A DNA stretch of 64,000 bases from Chania fonticola_B (GCF_048537545.1 NZ_CP183218.1); one strand, 5' to 3'; counted from the stretch's first letter, positions 24,163 through 34,069 are shown. Notes: generated by a model from the sequence alone, not told the origin. Numbers and translations are program-made.

Positions 24163-25641
24163 TTAGACCGTTTTGAACTCGGCTTCTGCCAGATCAAAAC
24201 GTTTGGTGATAGTTGCCGAAGGCTGGCGGCCCATCAGGCTAACCACCACGATGGCGATACAGCCAAACACAAAGCCTGGAATGATTTCATACAGATCCAG
24301 CCAGGCGTACTGCTTCCAGACGATCACGGTGATCGCCCCAACCAGCATACCGGCCAGTGCGCCGTTACGGGTCATACGCGACCACAGTACCGAGATCAGC
24401 ACCACCGGGCCAAATGCGGCACCAAAACCGGCCCAGGCATAGCTTACCAGACCCAGCACGCGGTTCTCCGGGTTAGCCGCCAGGGCAATCGCCACCAGCG
24501 CTACCACCAGCACCATCGCACGCCCTACCCACACCAGCTCACGCTGGCTGGCCCCTTTGCGCAAGAAGGCTTTGTACAGGTCTTCGGTGATCGCACTCGA
24601 ACAAACCAGCAGCTGACAGCTCAAGGTGCTCATTACCGCCGCCAGAATGGCCGACAGCAGGATCCCGGCAATCCATGGGTTAAACAGCAACATGGCCAGT
24701 TCGATAAACACCCGCTCGCCGTTTTGCGTCACATTGCCCGCTTGATCCGGGTTATTGGCAAAGTAAGCAATGCCGAAGAAGCCAACCGCAATGGTCCCCG
24801 CCAGGCAGAGGATCATCCAGGTCATACTGATGCGGCGAGCGCTACGGATGGTGCGGTGGGAGTCCGCCGCCATAAAGCGCGCCAGAATATGCGGCTGCCC
24901 AAAGTAGCCCAGACCCCAGCCCAGCAACGACAGGATCGCTACCAGATTCAGCCCTTTCATCATATCCAGATTGGCCGGGTTTTTAGCCGCGATCACCAAC
25001 ATCGAACTGTCGATGCCGCCCACGGCGAAGATCACAATCACCGGAGTGAGGATCAGCGCAAAAATCATCAGGCTGGCCTGCACGGTATCGGTCCAACTGA
25101 CCGCCAGAAACCCGCCAATAAAGGTATATAGGATAGTGGCAGCCGCTCCGGCCCACAGCGCGGTGGCGTAGGTCATACCGAAGGTGCTTTCAAACAGGCG
25201 CGCACCGGCCACAATGCCGGAAGCACAATAGATGGTGAAGAACACCAGGATCACGATGGCGGAAATCACCCGCAGCAGTTTGCTGTTATCTTCAAAACGG
25301 CTGGTGAAATAATCCGGCAGCGTCAAGGCGTTGTTGTTGGCTTCGGTATGGACGCGTAACCGTCCTGCCACCAGCTTCCAGTTCAGGTAGGCACCGATGG
25401 TCAGCCCGATGGCGATCCAGCTCTCAGAAATCCCGGAGAGGAAAATCGCGCCCGGCAGGCCCATTAGGAGCCAGCCACTCATATCGGATGCCCCAGCGGA
25501 GAGCGCGGTCACCACGCTGCCCAGGCTGCGGCCACCCAGAATGTAGTCGTCAAAGTTGTTGGTGGCCCGATAGGCCAGCAGGCCGATCACCACCATCCCA
25601 AGGATGTAGACCACGAAGGTCACCAGCATAGGTGTGTTCAT
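24163..25641 (-). CDS. putP: Sodium/proline symporter PutP
   Basis: Inner-membrane Na+/L-proline symporter of the SSS family with the LeuT fold and about thirteen helices. Conserved PutP stretches: DDYILGGRSLGSVVTALSAG, ASDMSGWLLMGLPGAIFLSG (Na+ and proline site residues), VSWTDTVQASLMIFALILTP, GWGLGYFGQPHILARFMAAD and STLSCQLLVCSSAITEDLYK (Na2 site). The start was set at 25641 (MNTPMLVTF) with GGAGAG upstream, giving 492 residues; the reading frame is open for 68 more codons but that extension is not seen in homologues. It is divergent from putA across an operator region. Confidence 0.96.
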   Translation of the reverse strand: MNTPMLVTFVVYILGMVVIGLLAYRATNNFDDYILGGRSLGSVVTALSAGASDMSGWLLMGLPGAIFLSGISESWIAIGLTIGAYLNWKLVAGRLRVHTEANNNALTLPDYFTSRFEDNSKLLRVISAIVILVFFTIYCASGIVAGARLFESTFGMTYATALWAGAAATILYTFIGGFLAVSWTDTVQASLMIFALILTPVIVIFAVGGIDSSMLVIAAKNPANLDMMKGLNLVAILSLLGWGLGYFGQPHILARFMAADSHRTIRSARRISMTWMILCLAGTIAVGFFGIAYFANNPDQAGNVTQNGERVFIELAMLLFNPWIAGILLSAILAAVMSTLSCQLLVCSSAITEDLYKAFLRKGASQRELVWVGRAMVLVVALVAIALAANPENRVLGLVSYAWAGFGAAFGPVVLISVLWSRMTRNGALAGMLVGAITVIVWKQYAWLDLYEIIPGFVFGCIAIVVVSLMGRQPSATITKRFDLAEAEFKTV

Positions 25642-25911
25642 TATTTCAAACTCTCCACTTTTTATTCCCTTCTCCCTTTCAAGCCGCCGTATGTTAGCAG
25701 CCTCTTGAAAGTTATCGGGTATTTTTATGTCAGTAATTTCACCCGCCACGCGCCGGAACGGGGCGCATTGCGATGGTGGCGGATAAACAGCGTTTATACC
25801 CATCATGGTCTGAACGCTGGCTATCCTAGTTGAGGCAGTCAACAACCAACAAGAGATTTAACAAAAAAGTCACACGAAACTCACGCCAGGTCACATTTAT
25901 TCGCTGTCAAG

Positions 25912-26101
25912 GTTGCACTCGTCACAGCCGAAACGAGTTGCACCTCTTACTTAACCCTGATTGACACAGGGAAATAAGCTAGTCTCACACCACGCCCCTG
26001 ACTTGTCTGCCCATAATCCGTAGCGCTCAAGATGTTAAAAAATCGATGGAAGTCACACTTCGCCACGGCGCATATTTAACAAGGTTGCACAAAGTTGCAA
26101 C
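25912..26101. promoter_or_regulatory. PutA operator cluster between putP and putA
   Basis: GTTGCA, the hexamer bound by the PutA ribbon-helix-helix domain in E. coli, occurs at 25912, 25937, 26084 and 26094; the last forms the palindrome GTTGCAAC. Two sites sit nearer putP and two nearer putA, fitting autorepression of both genes without proline. The 558-base gap (25642-26199) should hold both promoters; I did not assign them. Confidence 0.8.
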
Positions 26102-26199
26102 ATGCAGGATATTGTCGGCATCAATAACCTTATTACACAATGGTTCGCCTCTTAATCTGGCAGATTGGGAGGGGGTCCAAACACAGGAGTTGGATTGGC

Positions 26200-29100
26200 A
26201 TGGGCACTACCACAATGGGCGTGAAGCTCGATGAAGCAACCCGCGATCGCATCAAGAGCGCGGCGCAACGGATTGACCGCACGCCACACTGGTTAATCAA
26301 GCAGGCTATTTTCAATTATCTTGAACGTCTGGAGAGTGGTTCCGATCTGCCAGAAATTCCGACGCTGGCCGCTGCCGGCCAGGCAGAAGCGGATGACGTC
26401 ACGCCGCAGGTGCCTGAAGAGTCTCATCAACCCTTCCTTGAATTCGCCGAACAGATCCTGCCGCAATCCGTCACTCGCGCAGCTATTACCGCTGCCTACC
26501 GCCGCCCGGAAACTGAAGCGGTGCCAATGCTGCTCGAACAGGCGCGTTTACCCGCCGATCTGGCTCAGGCCACTCATAAACTGGCCTATGGCATTGCAGA
26601 AAAGCTGCGTAACCAGAAGAGTGCCAACGGCCGTGCCGGTATGGTGCAAGGGTTGCTGCAGGAGTTCTCACTCTCTTCTCAGGAAGGGGTGGCTCTGATG
26701 TGCCTGGCCGAAGCGCTGCTGCGTATTCCAGACAAGCCAACGCGTGATGCGTTAATCCGCGACAAAATCAGCAACGGCAACTGGCACTCCCACCTTGGCC
26801 GCAGCCCTTCGCTGTTCGTCAACGCCGCAACCTGGGGCCTGCTGTTTACCGGCAAGCTGGTCTCTACCCATAATGAAGCCAATCTCTCAAGCGCCCTGAA
26901 CCGCATCATCGGTAAGCGCGGCGAGCCGTTGATCCGCAAAGGGGTCGACATGGCGATGCGCCTGATGGGCGAGCAGTTTGTGACTGGTGAAACCATCGCC
27001 GAAGCGCTGGCCAACGCGCGCAAGCTGGAAGACAAAGGTTTCCGTTACTCTTACGACATGCTGGGTGAAGCCGCACTGACCGAAGCCGATGCCCAGGCTT
27101 ACCTGGTTTCCTATCAGCAAGCCATCCACGCTATCGGCAAAGCCTCCAATGGCCGTGGCATCTATGAAGGCCCAGGCATCTCGATCAAACTTTCAGCGCT
27201 GCACCCACGTTACAGCCGCGCTCAGTACGATCGCGTGATGGAAGAGCTGTATCCACGCTTGCTGTCGCTGACGTTGCAGGCACGTCAATACGATATCGGC
27301 ATCAATATCGACGCCGAAGAGGCCGATCGCCTGGAAATCTCCCTCGATCTGCTGGAAAAACTGTGCTTTGAGCCGCAGTTGGCCGGTTGGAACGGCATCG
27401 GCTTTGTTATTCAGGCTTACCAGAAGCGCTGCCCGTTTGCCATTGATGCGGTGATCGACATGGCCAGCCGCAGCCGCCGTCGCCTGATGATCCGCCTGGT
27501 TAAAGGCGCTTACTGGGACAGCGAAATCAAGCGCGCCCAGATGGATGGCCTGGAAGGCTACCCGGTGTATACCCGCAAAGTGTATACCGACGTTTCCTAT
27601 CTGGCCTGCGCCCGCAAGCTGCTGGCGGTGCCGAACCTGATTTATCCGCAGTTTGCTACCCACAACGCCCACACGCTGAGCGCCATCTATCATCTGGCAG
27701 GCAATAACTACTATCCGGGCCAGTACGAATTCCAGTGTCTGCACGGCATGGGCGAACCGCTGTACGAGCAGGTGGTAGGCAAAGTGGCCGACGGCAAGCT
27801 GAACCGCCCTTGCCGTATTTATGCGCCGGTCGGCACGCACGAAACGCTGCTGGCCTATCTGGTACGCCGTCTGTTGGAAAACGGGGCCAATACCTCATTC
27901 GTTAACCGTATCGCCGATGCCACCCTGCCGCTCGATGAACTGGTGGCCGATCCGGTCAGCGCAGTCGAGGCCATGGCGGCTAGCGAAGGCCGCATAGGTT
28001 TGCCACATCCGCGTATTCCATTGCCGCGTGAGCTATATGGTGAAAAACGCGTTAACTCCAGCGGTCTGGATCTCGCCAACGAACAGCGGCTGGCTTCGCT
28101 GTCCAGCGCCCTGCTCACCAGCGCAAGCCAGCAATGGCGTGCTGAGCCGATGATCGATGCTCCGTTGGATCAAGGAGTTGAACAACCGGTGATCAACCCA
28201 GCCGAACCGGGTGATATTGTCGGCTATGTGCGTGAGGCCACCGAAGGTGAAGTCAGCCGTGCATTAGACTCTGCCGTCGCAGCCGGGCCGATCTGGTTTG
28301 CCACCCCACCTTCCGAACGTGCCGCCATTTTAGAACGCGCGGCAGAGCTGATGGAAAGCCAACTGCAAAGCCTGCTGGGGATCCTGGTGCGCGAAGCGGG
28401 TAAAACCTTCAATAACGCCATCTCAGAAGTCCGTGAGGCGGTAGATTTTCTGCATTACTATGCTGGCCAAGTGCGTGACGACTTCGCCAATGACAGCCAT
28501 CGTCCGTTAGGCCCGGTAGTCTGCATCAGCCCGTGGAACTTCCCGCTGGCCATCTTCACCGGCCAGGTTGCCGCCGCCCTTGCTGCCGGTAACAGCGTGC
28601 TGGCAAAACCGGCGGAACAGACGCCGTTGGTCGCCGCTCAGGCGGTGCGTATCCTGCTTGAGGCTGGCATTCCTCAGGGCGTTCTGCAACTGTTGCCTGG
28701 CCAGGGTGAAACCGTAGGTTCCCTATTGGTCAATGATGCCCGCGTACGCGGCGTGATGTTCACCGGCTCTACCGACGTTGCGGGCATTCTGCAACGCAAT
28801 ATCGCAGGCCGTCTGGACCCTCAAGGCCGCCCAACCCCGTTGATTGCCGAAACCGGTGGTTTGAACGCGATGATCGTCGACTCTTCTGCCCTGACCGAAC
28901 AGGTGGTGACCGACGTTGTGGCCTCTGCCTTCGACAGTGCCGGACAGCGTTGCTCTGCCCTGCGCATCCTGTGTGTGCAGGAAGACGTGGCAGAACACAC
29001 CCTGAAAATGCTGCGCGGGGCGATGGCAGAATGCCGGATGGGTAATCCAGAACGCCTGTCTACTGACATTGGCCCGGTGATCGACGCCGAAGCCAAAACC

Positions 29101-30171
29101 GGCATTGAACGCCATATCCAGGCCATGCGGGCCAAAGGCCGCAAGGTTTATCAGGCGGCAAAAAGCCTGGGAGATGATGAGAAAGAGTGGGCTCGCGGCA
29201 CCTTTGTGAAGCCAACGCTGATCGAACTGGAAAGCTTTGACGAGCTGCAAAAAGAGATCTTTGGCCCGGTGCTGCACGTCGTTCGCTTCCAGCGTGCCAA
29301 TCTGGGCGCGTTGGTCGATCAGATCAATGCTTCAGGCTATGGTCTGACGCTGGGTATCCATACGCGTATCGATGAAACCATCGCCAGAGTCACCGATCAT
29401 GCCAAGGTCGGTAACCTGTATGTTAACCGCAATATGGTGGGTGCAGTGGTAGGCGTGCAGCCGTTTGGCGGTGAAGGCCTGTCTGGCACCGGGCCGAAAG
29501 CCGGTGGTCCACTCTATCTGTACCGCCTGCTGGCCAGCCGTCCACAGGATGCCGTGCAGCGTACTCTGAATCGCCAGGATAACGAGCGTCCTCTGGAAGC
29601 CACCGTACGCCCTACGCTGCTTGTGCCGCATCAGGCCTTGGAACAATGGGCCGTGGCGGAGAACCATCGCGAGTTGGCAGTCTTGGCGCAACAATACGCC
29701 GAACTGGGCCAGGGTGGCACCGTACGTCCGCTGCCAGGCCCAACCGGGGAACGCAACACTTACGCCCTGCTGCCACGTGAACGCGTGCTGTGCCTGGCGG
29801 ACAACAACGCCGATGCGCTGAACCAGTTGGCCGCCGTGCTGGCGGTTGGCAGCCAGGCGCTGTGGCCGGAGGTGGAATTGCAGCGTACGCTGTATCGCAG
29901 CTTGCCAGCCGCCGTACAGGCACGGATCGGTTTCACCAAGGATTGGGCGCAGGATAATGTCGAGTTTGATGCGGCCATCTATCACGGCGACGCCGATCAG
30001 CTGCGCACGCTGTGTGAGCAGATTGCTCAACGTAGCGGTGCTATTGTCTCGGTGCAGGGCTTTGCCCGCGGTGAAACCAATATCCTGTTGGAACGCCTGT
30101 TGATCGAACGTTCATTAAGCGTCAACACCGCCGCCGCCGGGGGGAACGCTAGCTTGATGACGATCGGTTAA
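26200..30171 (+). CDS. putA: Trifunctional proline dehydrogenase/P5C dehydrogenase/repressor PutA
   Basis: Membrane-associated flavoenzyme that oxidises proline to glutamate and represses put genes when proline is absent. The 1323 residues are close to E. coli PutA (1320). Order: ribbon-helix-helix DNA-binding domain (1-47, GTTTMGVKLDEATRDRIKSA); proline dehydrogenase barrel (about 260-610, e.g. GPGISIKLSALHPRYSRAQY and RLVKGAYWDSEIKRAQ); aldehyde dehydrogenase-type P5C dehydrogenase (about 650-1120; ISPWNFPLAIFTGQVAAALA, catalytic Cys in SAGQRCSALRI); C-terminal lid domain. The start ATG at 26200 has AGGAG upstream and gives the standard MGTTTMG N-terminus. Confidence 0.97.
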   Translation: MGTTTMGVKLDEATRDRIKSAAQRIDRTPHWLIKQAIFNYLERLESGSDLPEIPTLAAAGQAEADDVTPQVPEESHQPFLEFAEQILPQSVTRAAITAAYRRPETEAVPMLLEQARLPADLAQATHKLAYGIAEKLRNQKSANGRAGMVQGLLQEFSLSSQEGVALMCLAEALLRIPDKPTRDALIRDKISNGNWHSHLGRSPSLFVNAATWGLLFTGKLVSTHNEANLSSALNRIIGKRGEPLIRKGVDMAMRLMGEQFVTGETIAEALANARKLEDKGFRYSYDMLGEAALTEADAQAYLVSYQQAIHAIGKASNGRGIYEGPGISIKLSALHPRYSRAQYDRVMEELYPRLLSLTLQARQYDIGINIDAEEADRLEISLDLLEKLCFEPQLAGWNGIGFVIQAYQKRCPFAIDAVIDMASRSRRRLMIRLVKGAYWDSEIKRAQMDGLEGYPVYTRKVYTDVSYLACARKLLAVPNLIYPQFATHNAHTLSAIYHLAGNNYYPGQYEFQCLHGMGEPLYEQVVGKVADGKLNRPCRIYAPVGTHETLLAYLVRRLLENGANTSFVNRIADATLPLDELVADPVSAVEAMAASEGRIGLPHPRIPLPRELYGEKRVNSSGLDLANEQRLASLSSALLTSASQQWRAEPMIDAPLDQGVEQPVINPAEPGDIVGYVREATEGEVSRALDSAVAAGPIWFATPPSERAAILERAAELMESQLQSLLGILVREAGKTFNNAISEVREAVDFLHYYAGQVRDDFANDSHRPLGPVVCISPWNFPLAIFTGQVAAALAAGNSVLAKPAEQTPLVAAQAVRILLEAGIPQGVLQLLPGQGETVGSLLVNDARVRGVMFTGSTDVAGILQRNIAGRLDPQGRPTPLIAETGGLNAMIVDSSALTEQVVTDVVASAFDSAGQRCSALRILCVQEDVAEHTLKMLRGAMAECRMGNPERLSTDIGPVIDAEAKTGIERHIQAMRAKGRKVYQAAKSLGDDEKEWARGTFVKPTLIELESFDELQKEIFGPVLHVVRFQRANLGALVDQINASGYGLTLGIHTRIDETIARVTDHAKVGNLYVNRNMVGAVVGVQPFGGEGLSGTGPKAGGPLYLYRLLASRPQDAVQRTLNRQDNERPLEATVRPTLLVPHQALEQWAVAENHRELAVLAQQYAELGQGGTVRPLPGPTGERNTYALLPRERVLCLADNNADALNQLAAVLAVGSQALWPEVELQRTLYRSLPAAVQARIGFTKDWAQDNVEFDAAIYHGDADQLRTLCEQIAQRSGAIVSVQGFARGETNILLERLLIERSLSVNTAAAGGNASLMTIG

Positions 30172-30196
30172 TCGCCACATTTCGAGTAACACCACC

Positions 30197-30222
30197 AACC
30201 CCGCATTGACGCGGGGTTTTTT
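30197..30222 (+). terminator. putA terminator
   Basis: Stem AACCCCGC / GCGGGGTT, six-base loop, then TTTTTT, starting 26 bases after the putA stop. Canonical rho-independent form. Confidence 0.9.
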
Positions 30223-30238
30223 ATTGCCTGCATAAAAA

Positions 30239-30587
30239 TCAGCCGATTTTCCCGATGTGCCAGGCTGCTACTTTGCCGAAGTCAGTCTCGATCAAACCTT
30301 CCAGGCCGCCAAAAGCGCTCTGGATGCCCACTTTGAATTATTGAGTGAAGAAAATCAGGTCATTCCGCGCCCACAGGCGGTGTCCTTCCATCTGGCTCAG
30401 GGCAACGACGCTCTCAACGGCGGCCAGTGGTTGCTGGTGGATATTAATATGGACAAGTTTGATGGCCGGGCTGAACGTATCAATATCACGTTGCCCCACA
30501 GGTTGCTCAACCGTATTGATTTGCTGGTGCAGCAGCATCCGGGCTATGGCAGCCGCAGCGCGTAATGAGTTTTTAAAGGCAGGATAA
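30239..30587 (+). pseudogene. Broken HicB-family antitoxin gene
   Basis: The frame from 30239 reads SADFPDVPGCYFAEVSLDQT, the HicB pattern (FPDxPGCxxxG/E-xxxx-A), then …WLLVDINMDKFDGRAERINI and TLPHRLLNRIDLLVQQHPGY, the C-terminal ribbon-helix-helix of HicB antitoxins. A stop lies just before it in frame, so the first 15-20 family residues are missing. At the 3' end the frame stops after GYGSRSA at 30565, while the expected ending AAARNEFLKAG is found in another frame up to 30587, indicating a short deletion. No hicA toxin is adjacent. It may still encode a 102-residue protein from GTG at 30257, but lies directly after the putA terminator with no clear ribosome site. Confidence 0.6.
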
Positions 30588-30596
30588 CGAGGTTAA

Positions 30597-30611
30597 GGGG
30601 GCATTGCCCCC
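30597..30611 (-). terminator. Hairpin after tcyN
   Basis: GGGGGC-ATT-GCCCCC, nine bases past the tcyN stop on the minus strand, followed by TTAACC. A likely weak terminator of the cystine operon. Confidence 0.5.
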
Positions 30612-30619
30612 TGACAAGA

Positions 30620-31372
30620 TCACTGATTGAGAAACTTATCCAGAAACTGCTTGGTGCGCTGATGCTGCGGGTTGGCGAACAACGCCTTCGCGGGCCCCTG
30701 CTCGACAATGCGGCCATGATCCATAAAAATGGCGCGATCGGCCACGTCACGGGCAAAGCTCATTTCGTGGGTGACGATCACCATGGTGCGTTTCTCTTCT
30801 GCCAAGGCGCGAATGGTATTGAGCACTTCGCCAACCAGTTCAGGATCCAGCGCAGAGGTCGGTTCATCAAACAAAATGACCTCGGGCTGCATCGCTAACG
30901 CCCTGGCAATGGCTACGCGCTGCTGCTGACCGCCGGACAAACGTTTAGGATAGGCCTGCTCTTTACCGCTCAGCCCCACTTTTGCCAACAGCACACGCGC
31001 CAGTTTTTCAGCGCTGGCCTTAGCCTCTCCTTTAACAATCACCGGTCCTTCGATGATGTTTTCCAGCACCGAACGGTGGGGAAACAGGTTGAAGCTCTGA
31101 AACACAAAGCCCACCTGCTGGCGCAGGGCTCGTACCTGATTTTTTTGTTTGCTCAGCGGGCGAGCGCTGTCGATCAAGATGTCACCGACACGGATAGTGC
31201 CAGAATCCGGCACCTCCAGCAGGTTGATGCTGCGTAGCAAGGTCGTCTTACCGGAACCACTCGGCCCGATAATCGCCACCACTTCACCCGCGTTCACCTC
31301 AAGATCGATGCCGTGTAATACGGTCTGCCCTTTGAACTTTTTAACCAACTGTCTGACTTCGATGGCGCTCAT
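30620..31372 (-). CDS. tcyN: L-cystine ABC transporter ATP-binding protein TcyN
   Basis: ATPase of the high-affinity cystine importer (YecC in older naming). The 250 residues have Walker A GPSGSGKT, Q-loop in VGFVFQSFNLFPH, ABC signature LSGGQQQRVAIARAL, Walker B VILFDEPTSALDPEL and the switch His in VIVTHEMSFARDV. Colinear with E. coli TcyN over the full length. Its start lies three bases after the tcyL stop. Confidence 0.95.
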   Translation of the reverse strand: MSAIEVRQLVKKFKGQTVLHGIDLEVNAGEVVAIIGPSGSGKTTLLRSINLLEVPDSGTIRVGDILIDSARPLSKQKNQVRALRQQVGFVFQSFNLFPHRSVLENIIEGPVIVKGEAKASAEKLARVLLAKVGLSGKEQAYPKRLSGGQQQRVAIARALAMQPEVILFDEPTSALDPELVGEVLNTIRALAEEKRTMVIVTHEMSFARDVADRAIFMDHGRIVEQGPAKALFANPQHQRTKQFLDKFLNQ

Positions 31373-31375
31373 CGG

Positions 31376-32038
31376 CTACTCCTGATCCTGACGGTTAACG
31401 TGCGCTTCCAGACGGTTCTGCAACGCGGAAAGCAAGGTGGCCATCACCCAGTAGATCAGCGATGCCGCCAGATACATGGCGAACACTTCCAGCGTACGTG
31501 AAGTGATCAGCTGCGCCTGACGGAATAGCTCCGGCACCTGAATGGTCGCCGCCAGCGAGGTATCCTTGACCAACCCGATAAAGCTGTTGCCCAGCGGAGG
31601 CAGTGCGGTGCGAGCCGCCTGCGGCAGGATCACCCGGCGCAGGGTCTGCCAGGGCGTCATGCCGATACTGGCCGCCGCTTCCCACTGCCCTTTATCGATA
31701 GAGGAGATGGCCGCACGCAGCGTTTCCGAGGTATAGGCTGCGGTGTTTAACGAAAGACCGATTAATGCCGCCGGGAATGGATCCAGCTCGATGCCAAACT
31801 GCGGTAAGCCGTAATAGATCATAAACAGCTGGGCGATCAGCGGCGTACCGCGAAACAGGGAAACGTAGATGCGTGACAGCCAGGAGATCGGCCATAACGG
31901 CGAAAGGCGCATCAGCGCCAACAAAAACCCGAGGATCAAACCGAGCGCCATGCCACCCAGACTGAGCTGGAGGGTCAACAGCGCACCCCGTAATAAAAAT
32001 GGCGCTGAATCCAGCGCCAGTTGAATACTCTCTTGCAT
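31376..32038 (-). CDS. tcyL: L-cystine ABC transporter permease TcyL
   Basis: Inner-membrane permease (YecS) of the His/Glu/Gln/Arg/opine family. The 220 residues have about five helices and the EAA loop in KGQWEAAASIGMTPWQTLRR-type sequence that docks on TcyN; SLFRGTPLIAQLFMIYYGLP is typical. Its ATG shares one base with the tcyJ stop (TAATG), so the two are translationally coupled. Confidence 0.95.
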   Translation of the reverse strand: MQESIQLALDSAPFLLRGALLTLQLSLGGMALGLILGFLLALMRLSPLWPISWLSRIYVSLFRGTPLIAQLFMIYYGLPQFGIELDPFPAALIGLSLNTAAYTSETLRAAISSIDKGQWEAAASIGMTPWQTLRRVILPQAARTALPPLGNSFIGLVKDTSLAATIQVPELFRQAQLITSRTLEVFAMYLAASLIYWVMATLLSALQNRLEAHVNRQDQE

Positions 32039-32838
32039 TATTTAGTTACGTCCGCGCCAAACCATTTTTCAGAGATCTTCGCCAACGTCCCGTCTTTCTG
32101 CATTTCGGCAATCGCCTGATCGATAGCGGCCAGCAGTTCCGGATTGTTTTTACGCACCGCTACGCCAGCTTCCTGGCGAGAGAATGCCGGGCCAGCGACG
32201 GCCAGCGTATCACCGGTTTTCTTCACCAGATCCAACGCCGCCAGACGGTCGACCAAAATGGCATCGATGCGGCCTACGCGCAGATCCTGATACTTGGTTG
32301 GATCATCGTCGTAGGTACGTACATCAACACCCTGCACGTTGTCACGCAGCCACTGTTCGTAGTTGGTGCCCAGACCCACGCCGACCTTCTTGCCCTTCAG
32401 ATCGTCGGCCTTGGTAATAATGCCTTCGTTGCCTTTCTTCACCAGCGCCTGGATACCGGAAACGGTGTATGGGGTAGAGAAATCGTACTTTTTCTTACGC
32501 TCATCGGAGATGGTGACCTGGTTGATCACTACATCGATACGCTTGGACTCCAACGAGGCCAGCATGCCATCCCATTTGGTTGGATTGAGCTTGGCCTTCA
32601 CCCCCAGATGTTCCGCCAGTGCATTAGCGAAGTCCACCTCAAAGCCGGTCAGTTTGCCGTCCTCCCCCTGGAAGCTGAACGGCGGATAGGTGCCTTCCAG
32701 CCCAACGATCAGCGTACCGCGCTGCTTGACCTGATCGAGCAGGTTATCGGCCGCGTAGGTTTTCACGTTCAAGCCGGTGGTCAGCGCCACGGCCATCACA
32801 CCCAGCAGCAGTTGACGACGAAATTTTGAAAAGACCAT
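32038..32838 (-). CDS. tcyJ: L-cystine-binding periplasmic protein TcyJ (FliY)
   Basis: Periplasmic solute-binding protein that delivers cystine to TcyLN. Signal peptide (RRQLLLGVMAVALTTGLNV), then a type II binding fold with GLEGTYPPFSFQGEDGKLTG, FEVDFANALAEHLGV, VVINQVTISDERKKKYDFST and YDDDPTKYQDLRVGRIDAIL, nearly the same as E. coli TcyJ. The start was set at ATG 32838 with GGGG upstream; GTG at 32844 is possible. First gene of the tcyJLN run; dcyD lies upstream on the same strand across 118 bases. Confidence 0.95.
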   Translation of the reverse strand: MVFSKFRRQLLLGVMAVALTTGLNVKTYAADNLLDQVKQRGTLIVGLEGTYPPFSFQGEDGKLTGFEVDFANALAEHLGVKAKLNPTKWDGMLASLESKRIDVVINQVTISDERKKKYDFSTPYTVSGIQALVKKGNEGIITKADDLKGKKVGVGLGTNYEQWLRDNVQGVDVRTYDDDPTKYQDLRVGRIDAILVDRLAALDLVKKTGDTLAVAGPAFSRQEAGVAVRKNNPELLAAIDQAIAEMQKDGTLAKISEKWFGADVTK

Positions 32839-32956
32839 AGACACCCCATCTGTTGTTTATCTTTTTGATTTCATGACTTTAACAGTCATAAATACTTCAT
32901 AAAGGAATATAACCTAATAACTATAGTTCTAAATGGAATAACAACTTTGCTCGGCA

Positions 32957-33943
32957 TCAGACCTGCGGGTGATAAGCAAACAGCGCCGGTGCCCCACCGG
33001 TGTGCACAAACAGGATCGGACCTTCATCGCGAAAACGTTTCTGGCTGATGCCATCAATCAACCCCGCCATCGCCTTACCAGTATAGACCGGGTCCAGCAG
33101 CACACCTTCCTGCTGCGCCAACAGCTTCACCGCCGCCATACCTTCGTCATTCGGCATACCGTACTGCGGGGCAAAATAGTCATCCCACAAGGTTATGGGG
33201 GCCAGCTCGTCAATATTCAGCGAACAGGCGACCGCTTTTTGCAACTGTTCAACCTTCGGTAACTGATCGATCACCTTGCGGGAAACGGTCACGCCAATCA
33301 GTTCGCTCTCCGGCAGCAGTTGCTGTAGCCCCACCGCCAGACCGGCGTGAGTCCCGGCACTGCCGGATGCCACTACGATCGAACTGAAGTTGATGCCATG
33401 GCTTTGTGCTGCAATTTCCAGCGCACACTGCACATAGCCCAATGAGCCGAGCGCGTTGGAACCGCCTACGGGGATGACATAAGGACGGAAACCCTGGGCT
33501 TCCAAACGTGTGGCCAGATCGGCCAGTTGCATCTGCGGATCGTGCAAGGCATCGCACATCACCACTTCAACATTGAACAGATCGAGCAGCAGGCGATTAC
33601 CGTTACTGAGGTAGTTTTCCGCTTTGGTGTCGATGGGGTTTTCCAACAGCGCTACGCATTGCAGGCCGAGCTTGGCCGCCACGGCGGCGGTCTGGCGAAC
33701 GTGGTTGGATTGAATGGCACCGGCGGTAACCAGGGTATCGGCCCCTTGGCGTACCGCGTCGGCGGCTAAAAACTCCAGCTTTCTCAGCTTGTTGCCACCC
33801 ATTGCCATCGGAGTGACATCGTCACGTTTGATGTAAATTTCGCGGCCAAGGTAGTCTGAAAGGCGGGATAACTTTTCGAGCGGCGTGGCAGAGCCAACCA
33901 AATCCAGGCGCGGGAATTGCGCCAGTTGCTGTTGCAGATCCAC
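32957..33943 (-). CDS. dcyD: D-cysteine desulfhydrase DcyD
   Basis: PLP enzyme that degrades D-cysteine to pyruvate, sulfide and ammonia, protecting against D-cysteine and supplying sulfur. The PLP Lys lies in MGGNKLRKLEFLAADAV; GAIQSNHVRQTAAVAAKLGL, VVASGSAGTHAGLAVGLQQL and LFVHTGGAPALFAYHP are family landmarks. The start was placed at GTG 33943 with GGGGGAA upstream, giving 328 residues as in E. coli; the frame is open to an ATG at 34012, so a 351-residue form cannot be excluded. It sits between fliAZ and tcyJ, the enteric arrangement. Confidence 0.93.
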   Translation of the reverse strand: MDLQQQLAQFPRLDLVGSATPLEKLSRLSDYLGREIYIKRDDVTPMAMGGNKLRKLEFLAADAVRQGADTLVTAGAIQSNHVRQTAAVAAKLGLQCVALLENPIDTKAENYLSNGNRLLLDLFNVEVVMCDALHDPQMQLADLATRLEAQGFRPYVIPVGGSNALGSLGYVQCALEIAAQSHGINFSSIVVASGSAGTHAGLAVGLQQLLPESELIGVTVSRKVIDQLPKVEQLQKAVACSLNIDELAPITLWDDYFAPQYGMPNDEGMAAVKLLAQQEGVLLDPVYTGKAMAGLIDGISQKRFRDEGPILFVHTGGAPALFAYHPQV

Positions 33944-34069
33944 AACTTCCCCCAGGGAATAAAATAACGGTGTTTGAGTGATAGATTTATCAGATGTGCT
34001 CTGAATAATCACTCTTTATTCGTGGGGATGGCTGCAGGGTAACCCGGCCAACCGACCGGGTCAGGTCAA

